A DNA stretch of 46,418 bases from IMG/VR virus record IMGVR_UViG_3300040809_000068, positions 1-46,418 of that record. The stretch is one strand, 5' to 3'. The stretch comes from a virus. The notes beneath the pieces were generated by a model that saw nothing but the letters and a program-made list of their open reading frames with translations, did no database searches and was not told the DNA's origin. Within the stretch, counting starts at the first letter, position 1. Every line of letters starts with the position of its first letter. Shown here in pieces: positions 37,801 through 43,904 of the stretch. Position numbers and translations under genes: made by a program.

Positions 37801-40294
37801 ACGCAGAGAACTTGAACTAAACTATCGAAGGACTGGAGAACGCCGCTATCTTCCATTCGCACAAGGTGCGTTCAAGATTACAGAGATTGCACAACAACTC
37901 TCCGGCAAGATGGAGATGTTCACAAAGTTGGGTGCGCCTAAACTTAACGCAGACGGGACGGTCTCCATCGTTGAAGGCACGCGGGGTTTACGGGATATCT
38001 TTGAACCTATTGGAACTGGAGATAAGTATGCCAAGTTCCAGATGTATGTGTATGCACAACGCGCACAGCGTCTAAAGGCAGAAGGCAGAGAGAACCTACT
38101 GACCGATGAACAGATTGCAGAGGGTATGCGGTACGGCGCAGAGAACCCTGAGTTCAACGAGGTATTCAATCAATACAAAAACTTCAATGAAAGTTTGATG
38201 CAGTTCCTTCAGGACACTGGCGCGATTGACCAAGAGACTAAACAAAAACTTATTGGCACTGCCGACTATGTACCATTCTACCGTGTCATCGAAGAAGAAC
38301 ACTACACTGAAGGGTTCATGGGTCAGGTTCGCAGGGCAAGCACTTACGCGCAGAACACCACATCTGCATTCGATAACCCAGACGCCCGTATCAAAGATGT
38401 TCTTCGCAAACTAAAGGGTGGCGAGGAAAAGATTGGCGACCTGTATGAAAATGTATTTCAAAACACACAAGCCATTGTCTCTGCCGGATTAAGAAACCTA
38501 GCCACACAACGCACCGTAGGTGTCATTGAGGAGTTAAAGGCTACTGGATTTTATGACGGTGTGCAGGCCCCTCGCCGCATCTCTTCGACTGAAGCGCAAA
38601 ACAACAACAACCACTTCACTCTGAGGGAAAATGGCAAGACCGTGTTCTACGATGTCGGGTCTGACGGCGAACTAATCACGGCGATGAGAACATTCACGCC
38701 AATGCAGATGAATGGCTTCCTTCGCACCATGCAACAAATTGGCCGCTTCTTCCGTAACATGATTACGATTACCCCATCATTTATGGAAGCCAACCTTATC
38801 CGTGGTGATATGGCTGGTGTCGTAACGGTGGACGCACCTCTCCGTCCGATGGTTGATACAATGATTGGCCTGAAGAATGCGCTGGCTGATGCTGAAACAG
38901 TCCAAGAGATGAAGACAATCGGTGGCTTTGGTGGTTACACATTCGGCGAAAGCAACACAGAATTTGCCAAAAAGATGAAGCGGTTTTACCGCAGACATGA
39001 AGGTTACACTATTGTGGACACCCCACAGAAACTGTCCGACATGTTCATGGGTCTTGTAGACAAGGTGAATACGGTGGGTGAGGCAACGGAAATGGCAACA
39101 CGAGAAGCCATCTTCCGCAGAATGTTGGAACAGGGTGCTGAGAAAGGCGATGCCGCATATGAGGCACTCAACCTTATCAACTACTCTCGCAAGGGGAATC
39201 CGCAAGGTGGAGCCGCGCAAACCTTTGCGATGCTACTTCCCCTAGTTCCCTTCCTCAACGCCCGTGTGCAGGGCTTATATCGCACAGGAACGGCGTTTGG
39301 GACAGAGGCTAATGCCAAGCGGACAGCGATGAAGGGGCTTACCCTTATGGGTCTGTCGATGGGGCTGTATGCAATCATGTCCCAAGAGGATGACTGGGAA
39401 CAGGAGCCGCTGTATCGCAAGTTGAATTACTACATCATCTACGCTGGCGATAAGAAGTTCCTGATACCAAAGCCGTTTGAGATTGGCGCGGTGTTCTCAA
39501 CAATACCTGAGGTGTTCCTTGACGGCATCCGTCAGAGGGATGGTGAGTATGTTGCTGAAGCGGTCAGTCAGATATTCCTAAACAACTTCAGTTTCAATCC
39601 GATACCACAGGCCGTCCGTCCTATCGTAGAGGTTGCTACCAATCAGGACTTCTTCCGTGGCAGAGAACTGGAAAGTCTTGGGGTTCGCGGCTTGCCTACA
39701 GCAATGCGTTCCTATTCAACCACATCTGAGTTTGCAAAACTCATGGGTGATGCAACCGCCCTCGCTGGTATCAGCCCGATTGAGTTTGAACAGTTGGTGA
39801 ACGGCTACCTTGGTTCTCTTGGTGGGCTGTTCCTTGGTGGTATGGACAGCATACTTGGCACATTTGGCACAATCCCATCGAAGCCAGCGGGACTGTTTGG
39901 CAGTGGCTTGAGTGATGTCGCCGCCAGAAACCTTGGCCTCACAAGATTTGTTAAGGAACGGGGCAATGACCCCGCAAATAGATTCCTCTCTGAGTTCTAC
40001 GAACTCAAGCGGGAAGCGGATGAAATCAATCGTGGAATAAACAGGCTCCGTGAAGAGGGCAACTATGAAGAAGCGATGGAGATGCGCCGCGACAACCGTT
40101 CACTACTTGGCGTAAGGAAGCAACTCAACAAGAAGTACCAACAGTTGAACGAACTTAATGACAGGATTCAGGGAATCAAAACTAGCGGCATGTCGCCTGA
40201 AGCGAAGAAGTCTAGAATTGACCAACTCATCCGTCAAAGAAACCGTCTTGTCTCTGATATGGCGAGACTAAAGAAAAGAATAAGGGACGACTAA
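31817..40294 (+). CDS. Giant polyvalent virion/ejection protein (2825 aa) with zincin site
   Basis: At 8.5 kb it takes 18 per cent of the window. Residues 110-180 include glycine-rich hydrophobic stretches (FAGAAAGQLLIPIPIVGALV, GGTLAGIIPFLG) fit for membrane insertion. A metalloprotease-like site follows: HEAFH at 707-711 with a possible third ligand E776 in SEFQA. Residues of about 1550-1720 resemble the DUF7178-type domain (NWYTANIQAAIDSVAEMYPE, SQGIVVSRNSRLGLAAYEFW). The region from about 1950 to 2500 is an LPD38-like polyvalent-protein domain, ending in LINYSRKGNPQGGAAQTFAM and LVPFLNARVQGLYRTG. The last 100 residues are a coiled coil. Giant proteins of this sort are injected with the DNA. 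The exact functions of its parts are inferred. Confidence 0.85.
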   Translation: MATVRMPDGRLYDTTGYSQEDIDKARGIILERMTGQYGIEEEQGFFGRTGDLLELGGRELLSSGSEGIATLSDMAFGDSTDSFEQGLQSFAQGQRDAASEIEGIKPIQEAEGIGDVLTSAGSYLVQSIPEMATVFAGAAAGQLLIPIPIVGALVGGTLAGIIPFLGRNTQEFKEVNGRAPTAEEGVALLGTATVQSGLNTLITRLVPFKGSTRITPNMIKKGLAGTGLEGSTELSQDLLQVLAANNFDTSVLQDPDVQYRLTESFLAGAATGGGIGVTTAPFTTETPPSPIDPELATAAQDFVTGRPRQIEGREAVPQIGFDGGVETPETTVGEVTSRDGTRRPAILTGNQQSALESRPETENPQYDAMRSTLDEAMKRAQAEGRDPREVFNDPEVAKQLEDAVTGASTTPINIGPSAASRAQQETSQLTGEQILEFARNNRSDQVIADTLKAGIPLKRKIELLTRRFAELNISPSTAQEAGETGSPILRPTAEMAQDPEGFADRGVEAGTVEATDIAGQPRMEYDGEMGPQPLDDEGVQRTVSREAVEPDDNEGLLRTLRAMGTEESQRTAEDGSVDQAATDQNLNRYSGAVNYLNARLKELSNRGTQGKKVADSIRGQVMNDQSMGANEIVGAFMAADAIVDTLGGAGVDGGVDINFLKSLQNKKGHALNGLKSYKPTTDGKLQAVIDLAFYNDSPTRVAQTAQHEAFHVLQDFYEQHSPSDAKLLSSVYKLKDGKVNYKALPSSVRKLWKKYAPQEHKMALDGTLPVMESPSEFQAMTYEFYQRARQAGDENPLSGAFGKYFDFVSRFLPRLANSLRGMGFQTAEDVFTRAAKGKTARKISGREVTPRSETIASEESRVVPVRRDNAGMQGRFGVANPAEGGNYVQLDENFNAVADITGQTFTGATIIIDEKGRPDMQVSDVETALTPSTNTTGQVGRVVNLVNPSKSTKKRAKWEWLDRDNETDPIHTIVSVTSTNNLSSENGGATKIKNPSGDHLYALAVNMDGPAKLATFPDSPSEPRLRPVMYAEQMVKGPVIGRIRMKGRDGGKEHPVYEYINLRKEDQVDKAASSVGSEESLRAIFDNYQQVLDSTDIQPSGFTKIYSYQEFKYEAVSPPVYDFYRLNDAQSVADAVVDIFQNKPDSSEAKLLRSYMPADFFKFLKEGEIGQAKDEVMFFNDIISFGDAEANIATMHVIRSANLAYDAANNALRKVDTRGYLPSSDNIPFILMVKTTDGDISFEKFEHQHYDLNNGMPYMADAIKAAKPILKKITPDSPKRFSRDLTVIMDNQQFYIEDLPDSVRGLDQYKDKAGDSVNFMNVDFKVDDRFDAMTGDVPITPQALFEMFGRVVASVRKGLDYARDNGIRVDGVKFAGNSEQKQRIYNKLANSERFKQEFPELGDAVKYYDSSFVVKKPEKTEPVQMDMFNEASIRLDRVQDLNDVAPMNRNNNAIADQFGFDEGMRKRSSMDVLYNPNFDPQLPDADNAKGKDGKKRTAGRNVSEAGRMLHNRSLSVLEEPLNYTNRTPESDEKLSRILAAETVAARQNNPENNATNWYTANIQAAIDSVAEMYPEVATDREHRSAFSLALAITSQGIVVSRNSRLGLAAYEFWRDNGRFPVFGEGKSSPAIEKNFINANILLDVFKEKNESFYQFLDTQFTVGELKQALQDIGIKVGKGGVTLSGEQVNTNVYGSFMFGPKIGQGFYQNLMGNYDPITIDLWFMRTWGRLTGTLVGNKKAFENNLQEMRVEMRNEGVQFDEDLFGTDEQYTFDLITEQNEIGEAYYDSQRDAGVPKAEIKKTQLMRSAANALTNGVKPKDTPSGGQQRSFIRDIVSRAREILAENGLNLTSADMQAILWYPEKDLYAKLTNGGLEERLNESYEDAFKEIMNGKTGLRSVDGTARPDSVRATIDKADAESSGKAGRTIQGEEESVRFGAGDYRTTDGMRAIMADPNARSVSAKVYNFIRKFTTKEGRAASREKFVNEFIHGLAPIARRELELNYRRTGERRYLPFAQGAFKITEIAQQLSGKMEMFTKLGAPKLNADGTVSIVEGTRGLRDIFEPIGTGDKYAKFQMYVYAQRAQRLKAEGRENLLTDEQIAEGMRYGAENPEFNEVFNQYKNFNESLMQFLQDTGAIDQETKQKLIGTADYVPFYRVIEEEHYTEGFMGQVRRASTYAQNTTSAFDNPDARIKDVLRKLKGGEEKIGDLYENVFQNTQAIVSAGLRNLATQRTVGVIEELKATGFYDGVQAPRRISSTEAQNNNNHFTLRENGKTVFYDVGSDGELITAMRTFTPMQMNGFLRTMQQIGRFFRNMITITPSFMEANLIRGDMAGVVTVDAPLRPMVDTMIGLKNALADAETVQEMKTIGGFGGYTFGESNTEFAKKMKRFYRRHEGYTIVDTPQKLSDMFMGLVDKVNTVGEATEMATREAIFRRMLEQGAEKGDAAYEALNLINYSRKGNPQGGAAQTFAMLLPLVPFLNARVQGLYRTGTAFGTEANAKRTAMKGLTLMGLSMGLYAIMSQEDDWEQEPLYRKLNYYIIYAGDKKFLIPKPFEIGAVFSTIPEVFLDGIRQRDGEYVAEAVSQIFLNNFSFNPIPQAVRPIVEVATNQDFFRGRELESLGVRGLPTAMRSYSTTSEFAKLMGDATALAGISPIEFEQLVNGYLGSLGGLFLGGMDSILGTFGTIPSKPAGLFGSGLSDVAARNLGLTRFVKERGNDPANRFLSEFYELKREADEINRGINRLREEGNYEEAMEMRRDNRSLLGVRKQLNKKYQQLNELNDRIQGIKTSGMSPEAKKSRIDQLIRQRNRLVSDMARLKKRIRDD

Positions 40295-40296
40295 CC

Positions 40297-40500
40297 ATGT
40301 TCGCCGCCTCTGTATTCTTCTGCTTCCTATCGGTCAATGGCGTACAGTGCCTGATAGCAGAAGATAATAGAGGTCCTTACAAAAATGAGGCGCAGTGCCA
40401 CGAGCGTATTGTTGAAATGTCCGAAGCGATTGTAAGAACATTTCCTTACCCACAGATTCGCGGTGTTCGCTGTGCAAAACCAGAAGGAGCAAGTATCTAA
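40297..40500 (+). CDS. Small secreted-type protein before the lysis genes (67 aa)
   Basis: Sixty-seven residues with a hydrophobic start (MFAASVFFCFLSVNGVQC) like a short signal sequence, then a charged part with Cys residues in NEAQCHERIVE and GVRCAKPEG, 26 residues apart. The layout repeats that of the 75-residue protein at 9581. Its stop shares one base with the next start. The position at the head of the lysis cassette suggests an outer-membrane or spanin-like role, but there is no clear lipobox and the family is unknown. Confidence 0.6.
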   Translation: MFAASVFFCFLSVNGVQCLIAEDNRGPYKNEAQCHERIVEMSEAIVRTFPYPQIRGVRCAKPEGASI

Positions 40501-40880
40501 TGTGGACTGCACTCATAAGTCCTATCGCTAACCTCGCAGGAAGTTTCCTAGAGGGACAGGCAAAGAAGCAACAGGCGAAGGCTAACCTAGCACTGACTGA
40601 GGCCGAAGCCAAAGCGGAGATAATGAAGACCGCCGCAACCCACGACAGCAAGTGGGAAATCATTATGGCACAGGGAACGCAGGGTTCATGGAAAGACGAA
40701 CTCGTTACAATAGTTATTCTAATCCCTTGCATACTAGTCTTCATCCCCGGCCTAGATGGAGTGGTCAAGACAGGATTTGAAAGACTAAACGAACTGCCGG
40801 ATTGGTATCAATATCTCCTGTTCTTGGTTTGTTCCGCCGCACTTGGCATCCGTGGATTGGATAAGTTCAGGAAGAAGTGA
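40500..40880 (+). CDS. Holin-like membrane protein (GTA-holin/3TM type)
   Basis: A 126-residue protein: MWTALISPIANLAGSFLEGQ, a charged helical region (AEAKAEIMKTAATHDSKWE), then IIMAQGTQGSWKDELVTIVI and two hydrophobic spans (TIVILIPCILVFIPG and YLLFLVCSAALGIRG) separated by FERLNELPDWYQ. This is the layout of a marine phage holin family related to that of gene transfer agents. It would make the membrane holes through which the endolysin passes. It lies in the order small secreted protein, holin, second membrane protein, lysozyme, with one-base overlaps at each junction. Confidence 0.78.
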   Translation: MWTALISPIANLAGSFLEGQAKKQQAKANLALTEAEAKAEIMKTAATHDSKWEIIMAQGTQGSWKDELVTIVILIPCILVFIPGLDGVVKTGFERLNELPDWYQYLLFLVCSAALGIRGLDKFRKK

Positions 40881-41095
40881 TGGCAGAATATACTATGGAG
40901 CGCATCCTCAAGTGGCGCATTTTGCCGCGACTGATGATGCTTACAATGACAGTTATGAGTTGGCGTGTTGTGGAGTGGTTCATGGCATTGCCTGACCCCA
41001 GCCCCAGCCAAGCAGGACTGGTATCCGTTGTTACGGGTGCCATGACAGGCGCGTTTGCTGTGTGGCTTAACTCAGAGAAGGTGAGTACCAAGTAA
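40880..41095 (+). CDS. Second small holin-like membrane protein (71 aa)
   Basis: From ATG 40880, sharing one base with the stop of the upstream gene (TGATG), the product is 71 residues. Two hydrophobic segments (LPRLMMLTMTVMSWRVVEW, GLVSVVTGAMTGAFAVWL) are connected by the loop FMALPDPSPSQA. The pattern 'wfmalp.Ps..Qa.fvsvv.Ga.tgafg.w' is familiar from small membrane proteins next to phage endolysins. It is either the holin, with the upstream protein as its partner, or an antiholin. A GTG three bases earlier is a less likely start. Confidence 0.75.
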   Translation: MAEYTMERILKWRILPRLMMLTMTVMSWRVVEWFMALPDPSPSQAGLVSVVTGAMTGAFAVWLNSEKVSTK

Positions 41096-41547
41096 TGGAT
41101 ATTAACTTGTTAAGGGAAGAACTTACTATTGACGAAGGGATGAAGGAGGAAATCTATCTTTGTTCCGAAGGCCATCCAACATTTGGTATTGGCCACTTAA
41201 TAGTTCGCGGAGACCCAGAGTACGGCAAAGATGTTGGCACAAAGATTCCATTCGACAGAATCAAACAGGCGTTTGAACAGGATGTAGCAAACTGTGTGGC
41301 TGACTGTATGCTTATCTTCAAGGGGTGGGACAACTATCCTGAGGACGCACAGAGAGTATTTGCCAACATGTGCTTTCAATTAGGAAGACCGCGCCTATCC
41401 CAGTTCAAGCAGTCTATTGCCTATGCTGAGAACGGCGAGTGGGAAATGTGTGCGACAGAGATTCTTGATTCGCGTTGGGCAAAACAGACCCCGAACAGGG
41501 CGAAGCGTTTATCCGACAGGTTACTCAAACTTGCCGTGCCTATGTAA
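41095..41547 (+). CDS. Endolysin, T4-type lysozyme (GH24)
   Basis: A 150-residue N-acetylmuramidase that cuts the glycan chains of murein at lysis. The catalytic region IDEGMKEEIYLCSEGHPTFG aligns with T4 lysozyme as E14, C23 and T29. These three have the E-8-D/C-5-T spacing, with Cys in place of the T4 Asp20; cysteine here is known to be tolerated in T4 lysozyme and occurs in other GH24 endolysins. The remaining helical domain has FANMCFQLGRPRLSQFKQ and DSRWAKQTPNRAKRLSD, both typical. No signal or anchor sequence is present, so it needs the holin. Its ATG shares one base with the stop of the gene before. Confidence 0.95.
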   Translation: MDINLLREELTIDEGMKEEIYLCSEGHPTFGIGHLIVRGDPEYGKDVGTKIPFDRIKQAFEQDVANCVADCMLIFKGWDNYPEDAQRVFANMCFQLGRPRLSQFKQSIAYAENGEWEMCATEILDSRWAKQTPNRAKRLSDRLLKLAVPM

Positions 41548-41549
41548 GG

Positions 41550-41700
41550 CTAGACAAAACCTAGACAAGTGGCAAGTAAGTAACTGTTTATATTGAGAGG
41601 TCATGGCGGGAGTGAAGTCTAATCTCAACAAATAAAACAATTACTTACAAGCCGTACTGTATAATTTAGTGTACCTGTGTGTATCACAGTGTATCAGGGT
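41550..41700. other. Candidate phage attachment site (attP) region
   Basis: This 150-base non-coding stretch separates the convergent lysis and integrase genes. It contains the direct repeat CTAGACAA at 41550 and 41561 (11 bases apart, one helical turn), the inverted pair GTAAGTAA 41576-41583 / TTACTTAC 41641-41648 with 57 bases between, and the hairpin-type CTGTG-TGTAT-CACAG at 41675-41689 followed by a second GTATCA. Repeats of this kind next to an integrase gene are usually arm- and core-type binding sites. The crossover core itself cannot be named without the host junctions. Confidence 0.5.
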
Positions 41701-41705
41701 AACCG

Positions 41706-42755
41706 CTATTGTATAACCCGTAGTTTCTCCCCAGAGATAAGACTAGAACCCACCTCTGATGAGCGTTCCATAAAGTCTGGTGAGAACTTAGCGTAGTGCT
41801 TCTGAGTTATTTCGACACTCTTGTGACCTAGATACTTTGACACTTCATATATAGGGACGCCATTCTTTACCATATGCACGGCACATGTGTGACGCATGAC
41901 ATGCGGCGTTACACCTTGAAGACCAGCCCTCTGTGCTGTTTGTATGAACTCGCCGTATATATTCTTCATCGGCTTGCCGTCCCTCTCCACAACATACCCG
42001 CTAACAGACTTGTTCACCGCATCCACCAAGTATGGACGCAAACCCTGTGGCATTTTAATTGTTGAACGAGGCTTGTGCTTGCCCTCTATTGTGGGGTCTC
42101 TGAAGTCTATGATGTTATCATCAAAGCGAACACGGTCACATGTGAGACTGAGAATAGCACCACTCCGCGCCGCCGTAGATAGAGCAATCAATGTCCACAA
42201 TTTCATGTGGTATGATTCGCAAGCATCAAGCAACTTGTTAATCTCTTCCTGTGAAAGGAAGCGTTCACGAGGGACGCCTTGAACATTCTCAAATCTGAAC
42301 GGTGTCCACTCTATTAGTTCTTCATCCTTACAATAATGCAAAGCCGCACTGAGGACATCCAATTCACGGGATGCGGTCTGTGGCTTTACATCACGACTGC
42401 GGATGTATTCCTTTGTCATTCGCTTGTTGAGGGTTCTGAAGTCAATGTCACCCATGTGACGGAGAAGCATACGCACTATGCTATAGTGTCGTTGCATGTT
42501 TCTCATGGCTGTCTTTCTGTTGATTAGTTCAACAGTGTATTCTTGCAGTACCTCAGATATATTATATAAGGCATTGCCTCTTACATCTGTGGTGCCATTG
42601 ACGAACCCGTTGAAGAACTCTTCAGCCTTCTCTTTGTCGTCCGTCCCCGTTGAAAGCCATTTTGGAACTGTCTTGAAACTCTTTCCCCGTGGAACTCTCT
42701 CGTACCACATGACTTCCCACTTTCTTCCTTTTCTTTTGACGAGTCGATACTCCAT
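41706..42755 (-). CDS. int: Tyrosine-type site-specific integrase
   Basis: A 349-residue recombinase that inserts the phage DNA at attB and, with an excisionase, removes it. It has an N-terminal arm-binding region (KRKGRKWEVMWYERVPRGKS), a SAM-like core-binding domain to about residue 160, and a catalytic domain with the conserved residues R197 (TAARSGAIL), H285-x2-R288 (HVMRHT), H311 (LGHKS) and Y321 (HYAKF). ATG 42755 is preceded by a purine-rich GGAGTAATAG. Its 5' part overlaps the excisionase-like gene by 175 bases in another frame. It ends six bases from the candidate attP, which is the standard arrangement. Confidence 0.95.
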   Translation of the reverse strand: MEYRLVKRKGRKWEVMWYERVPRGKSFKTVPKWLSTGTDDKEKAEEFFNGFVNGTTDVRGNALYNISEVLQEYTVELINRKTAMRNMQRHYSIVRMLLRHMGDIDFRTLNKRMTKEYIRSRDVKPQTASRELDVLSAALHYCKDEELIEWTPFRFENVQGVPRERFLSQEEINKLLDACESYHMKLWTLIALSTAARSGAILSLTCDRVRFDDNIIDFRDPTIEGKHKPRSTIKMPQGLRPYLVDAVNKSVSGYVVERDGKPMKNIYGEFIQTAQRAGLQGVTPHVMRHTCAVHMVKNGVPIYEVSKYLGHKSVEITQKHYAKFSPDFMERSSEVGSSLISGEKLRVIQ

Positions 42756-42919
42756 CCTATTACTCCTTCCTCGTAATTACGGACAGACTCAGGGTCAAAC
42801 CTGAGTGATGACCCTATTTTATAGACCTTCAAATCTCCTTTGTCGATTATTCTGTAGATGGTGGCGCGTGAAACCTTCCAGCGTTGCATGATTTCTTTCG
42901 CAGTTAAAAGACTCTCCAT
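42581..42919 (-). CDS. Excisionase-like HTH protein overlapping the integrase gene
   Basis: A 112-residue protein. Residues 1-50 are a MerR/excisionase-type winged helix domain (LLTAKEIMQRWKVSRATIYR, IDKGDLKVYKIGSSLRFDPE), the 'HTH_17' pattern of proteins that bend DNA at attachment sites. After that, from about residue 55 on, the frame runs inside the integrase gene for 175 bases, and the tail is polar, Ser/Arg-rich and featureless. It probably acts as Xis or as an integrase regulator. GGAAGG lies eight bases before the ATG. A real C-terminal extension is likely because no stop appears earlier. Confidence 0.78.
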   Translation of the reverse strand: MESLLTAKEIMQRWKVSRATIYRIIDKGDLKVYKIGSSLRFDPESVRNYEEGVIGWSIDSSKEKEESGKSCGTREFHGERVSRQFQNGFQRGRTTKRRLKSSSTGSSMAPQM

Positions 42920-42962
42920 CTCTATTACCTTCCATCTTTATTGTATATACACCAATAACTGT

Positions 42963-43442
42963 CTATCTCTGTTTCAGAGACTCACGGAACTCATTTACGA
43001 GTGTGTCCATCTGAAATCTTACAGCGTCATTATGAACAGCCCCCAACTCAGAACGGCTATCAAGCCCCAGATAAGTTCGCAAGGCATTCGATGTCTCCCT
43101 CTCTGGTGTGTCCATACCCCAGTCATAAAAACCTTCCTCTGATGCGCGGCGTTCCATATATTTTTGGAAGCGTTCATCCTTGCACAGCATCACTGACCGT
43201 TGAATGTATCTCTTGTTTGGGTTCTCCTGCTGTTCTGGTTCTTGAGGATTGTCATAGTCCAGAGCCTTCAGACCTATAGCCAGCGGCATACCTGTCGGCG
43301 CGAACACAAGCCAGTCTGCTGTACCAAACTCGTGGATGGTGAGGGTCAGTTGCCACAGCCCATCAGTCGTCTGACGAATGGCGTGTTTCTTCGCTTCAAA
43401 TCCGCTGACTTCCTCAAAAGCCTTTCGTGGTACGGGCTTCAT
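42963..43442 (-). CDS. Conserved hypothetical protein of the recombination operon (159 aa)
   Basis: A 159-residue protein with a beta-rich first half (HAIRQTTDGLWQLTLTIHEF, ADWLVFAPTGMPLAIGLKAL), then a polar linker and a helical second half (KDERFQKYMERRASEEGFYD, SNALRTYLGLDSRSELG). The phrase 'lw.Ltl.ih......wl..ap.gt....gl...' with a late 'aLr...gv.SRsEL' is familiar from phage recombination regions, with no known function. It sits between the RHH and excisionase-like genes, and its ATG overlaps the previous stop by four bases (ATGA). Confidence 0.7.
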   Translation of the reverse strand: MKPVPRKAFEEVSGFEAKKHAIRQTTDGLWQLTLTIHEFGTADWLVFAPTGMPLAIGLKALDYDNPQEPEQQENPNKRYIQRSVMLCKDERFQKYMERRASEEGFYDWGMDTPERETSNALRTYLGLDSRSELGAVHNDAVRFQMDTLVNEFRESLKQR

Positions 43443-43618
43443 TCCATCTCCTCATAATACAGTGCTTTGTATGCCTCTCTAATAAGGTGTCCGACAGAGA
43501 TAAATTTACCTTGCAATTTTGACTCTTCATGTGAAATTTTCGATAACACACGCCAGTCCCTCACGGGCATTAACAAGTTATATGTCTTCGTTTCGGGTGC
43601 TAGTTTCGGCTTTCCCAT
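43439..43618 (-). CDS. Small ribbon-helix-helix protein
   Basis: I choose ATG 43618 because GGAGAG lies eight bases upstream; the product is then 59 residues. It reads KTYNLLMPVRDWRVLSKISH, then KLQGKFISVGHLIREAYKAL. A first strand 'tYnLLmPv', a helix, 'iSV..lIreA' and another helix is a ribbon-helix-helix (CopG/Arc) fold, a DNA-binding dimer. It could regulate this operon. An upstream in-frame ATG at 43657 would add 13 residues and lacks a ribosome binding site. It overlaps both neighbours. Confidence 0.68.
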   Translation of the reverse strand: MGKPKLAPETKTYNLLMPVRDWRVLSKISHEESKLQGKFISVGHLIREAYKALYYEEME

Positions 43619-43904
43619 TTGTTTCTCTCCACAAATCTTTAGCCACTTGCATTGCATCTACACCCTCGAACACCCAGAACAGGCGTTCTCCTTCCTTCGT
43701 TGTATGCAAGTTGTGATGGCATATCCCGCATAGCGGTACTGTCCACTGGTCACCCACCTTCTGACTTAGACCACGATGTTCTGAGAACTGTATGTGGTGT
43801 GCATGGTTAGGTGGTGGGTTCCCACATACAAGGCAGGGGCGTTGACGCACCCTGCCAAGATGCGAGGAAGAACGAATCTTCTTTTCCTTAAAATGGGATT
43901 TCAT
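43578..43904 (-). CDS. HNH-type nuclease-like protein (DUF968/Ref-like)
   Basis: From ATG 43904 the product is 108 residues; ATG 43907 is equally possible. RQRPCLVCGNPPPNHAHHIQ gives the first CxxC and the HH catalytic pair; QWTVPLCGICHHNLHTTKEG gives the second CxxC, and HHNLH provides the terminal metal ligands. These are the expected elements of a beta-beta-alpha metal finger nuclease of the DUF968/Ref type, which in phages occurs with recombination genes. The C-terminus is polar (WRETNGKAETSTRNEDI). It overlaps the preceding gene by 17-20 bases and the following RHH gene by 41 bases. Activity has not been demonstrated. Confidence 0.8.
   Translation of the reverse strand: MKSHFKEKKIRSSSHLGRVRQRPCLVCGNPPPNHAHHIQFSEHRGLSQKVGDQWTVPLCGICHHNLHTTKEGERLFWVFEGVDAMQVAKDLWRETNGKAETSTRNEDI

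Noticed and set aside
31817-40294. An N4-type virion RNA polymerase in the giant protein
   Set aside because: The size and position are suggestive, but I cannot find the T7-family polymerase motifs (catalytic Asp residues with the Lys/Tyr helix) in the translation.
41605-41632. A tRNA fragment on the minus strand near TGGCGGGAGTG
   Set aside because: The acceptor-like sequence is present, but there is no TTCRA T-loop and no cloverleaf can be drawn; it may still be an att core.
42925-42995. A separate promoter for the excisionase-like and integrase genes
   Set aside because: TACAAT is present on the minus strand but the best -35 (TAGACA) is only 14 bases upstream, too close for sigma70.
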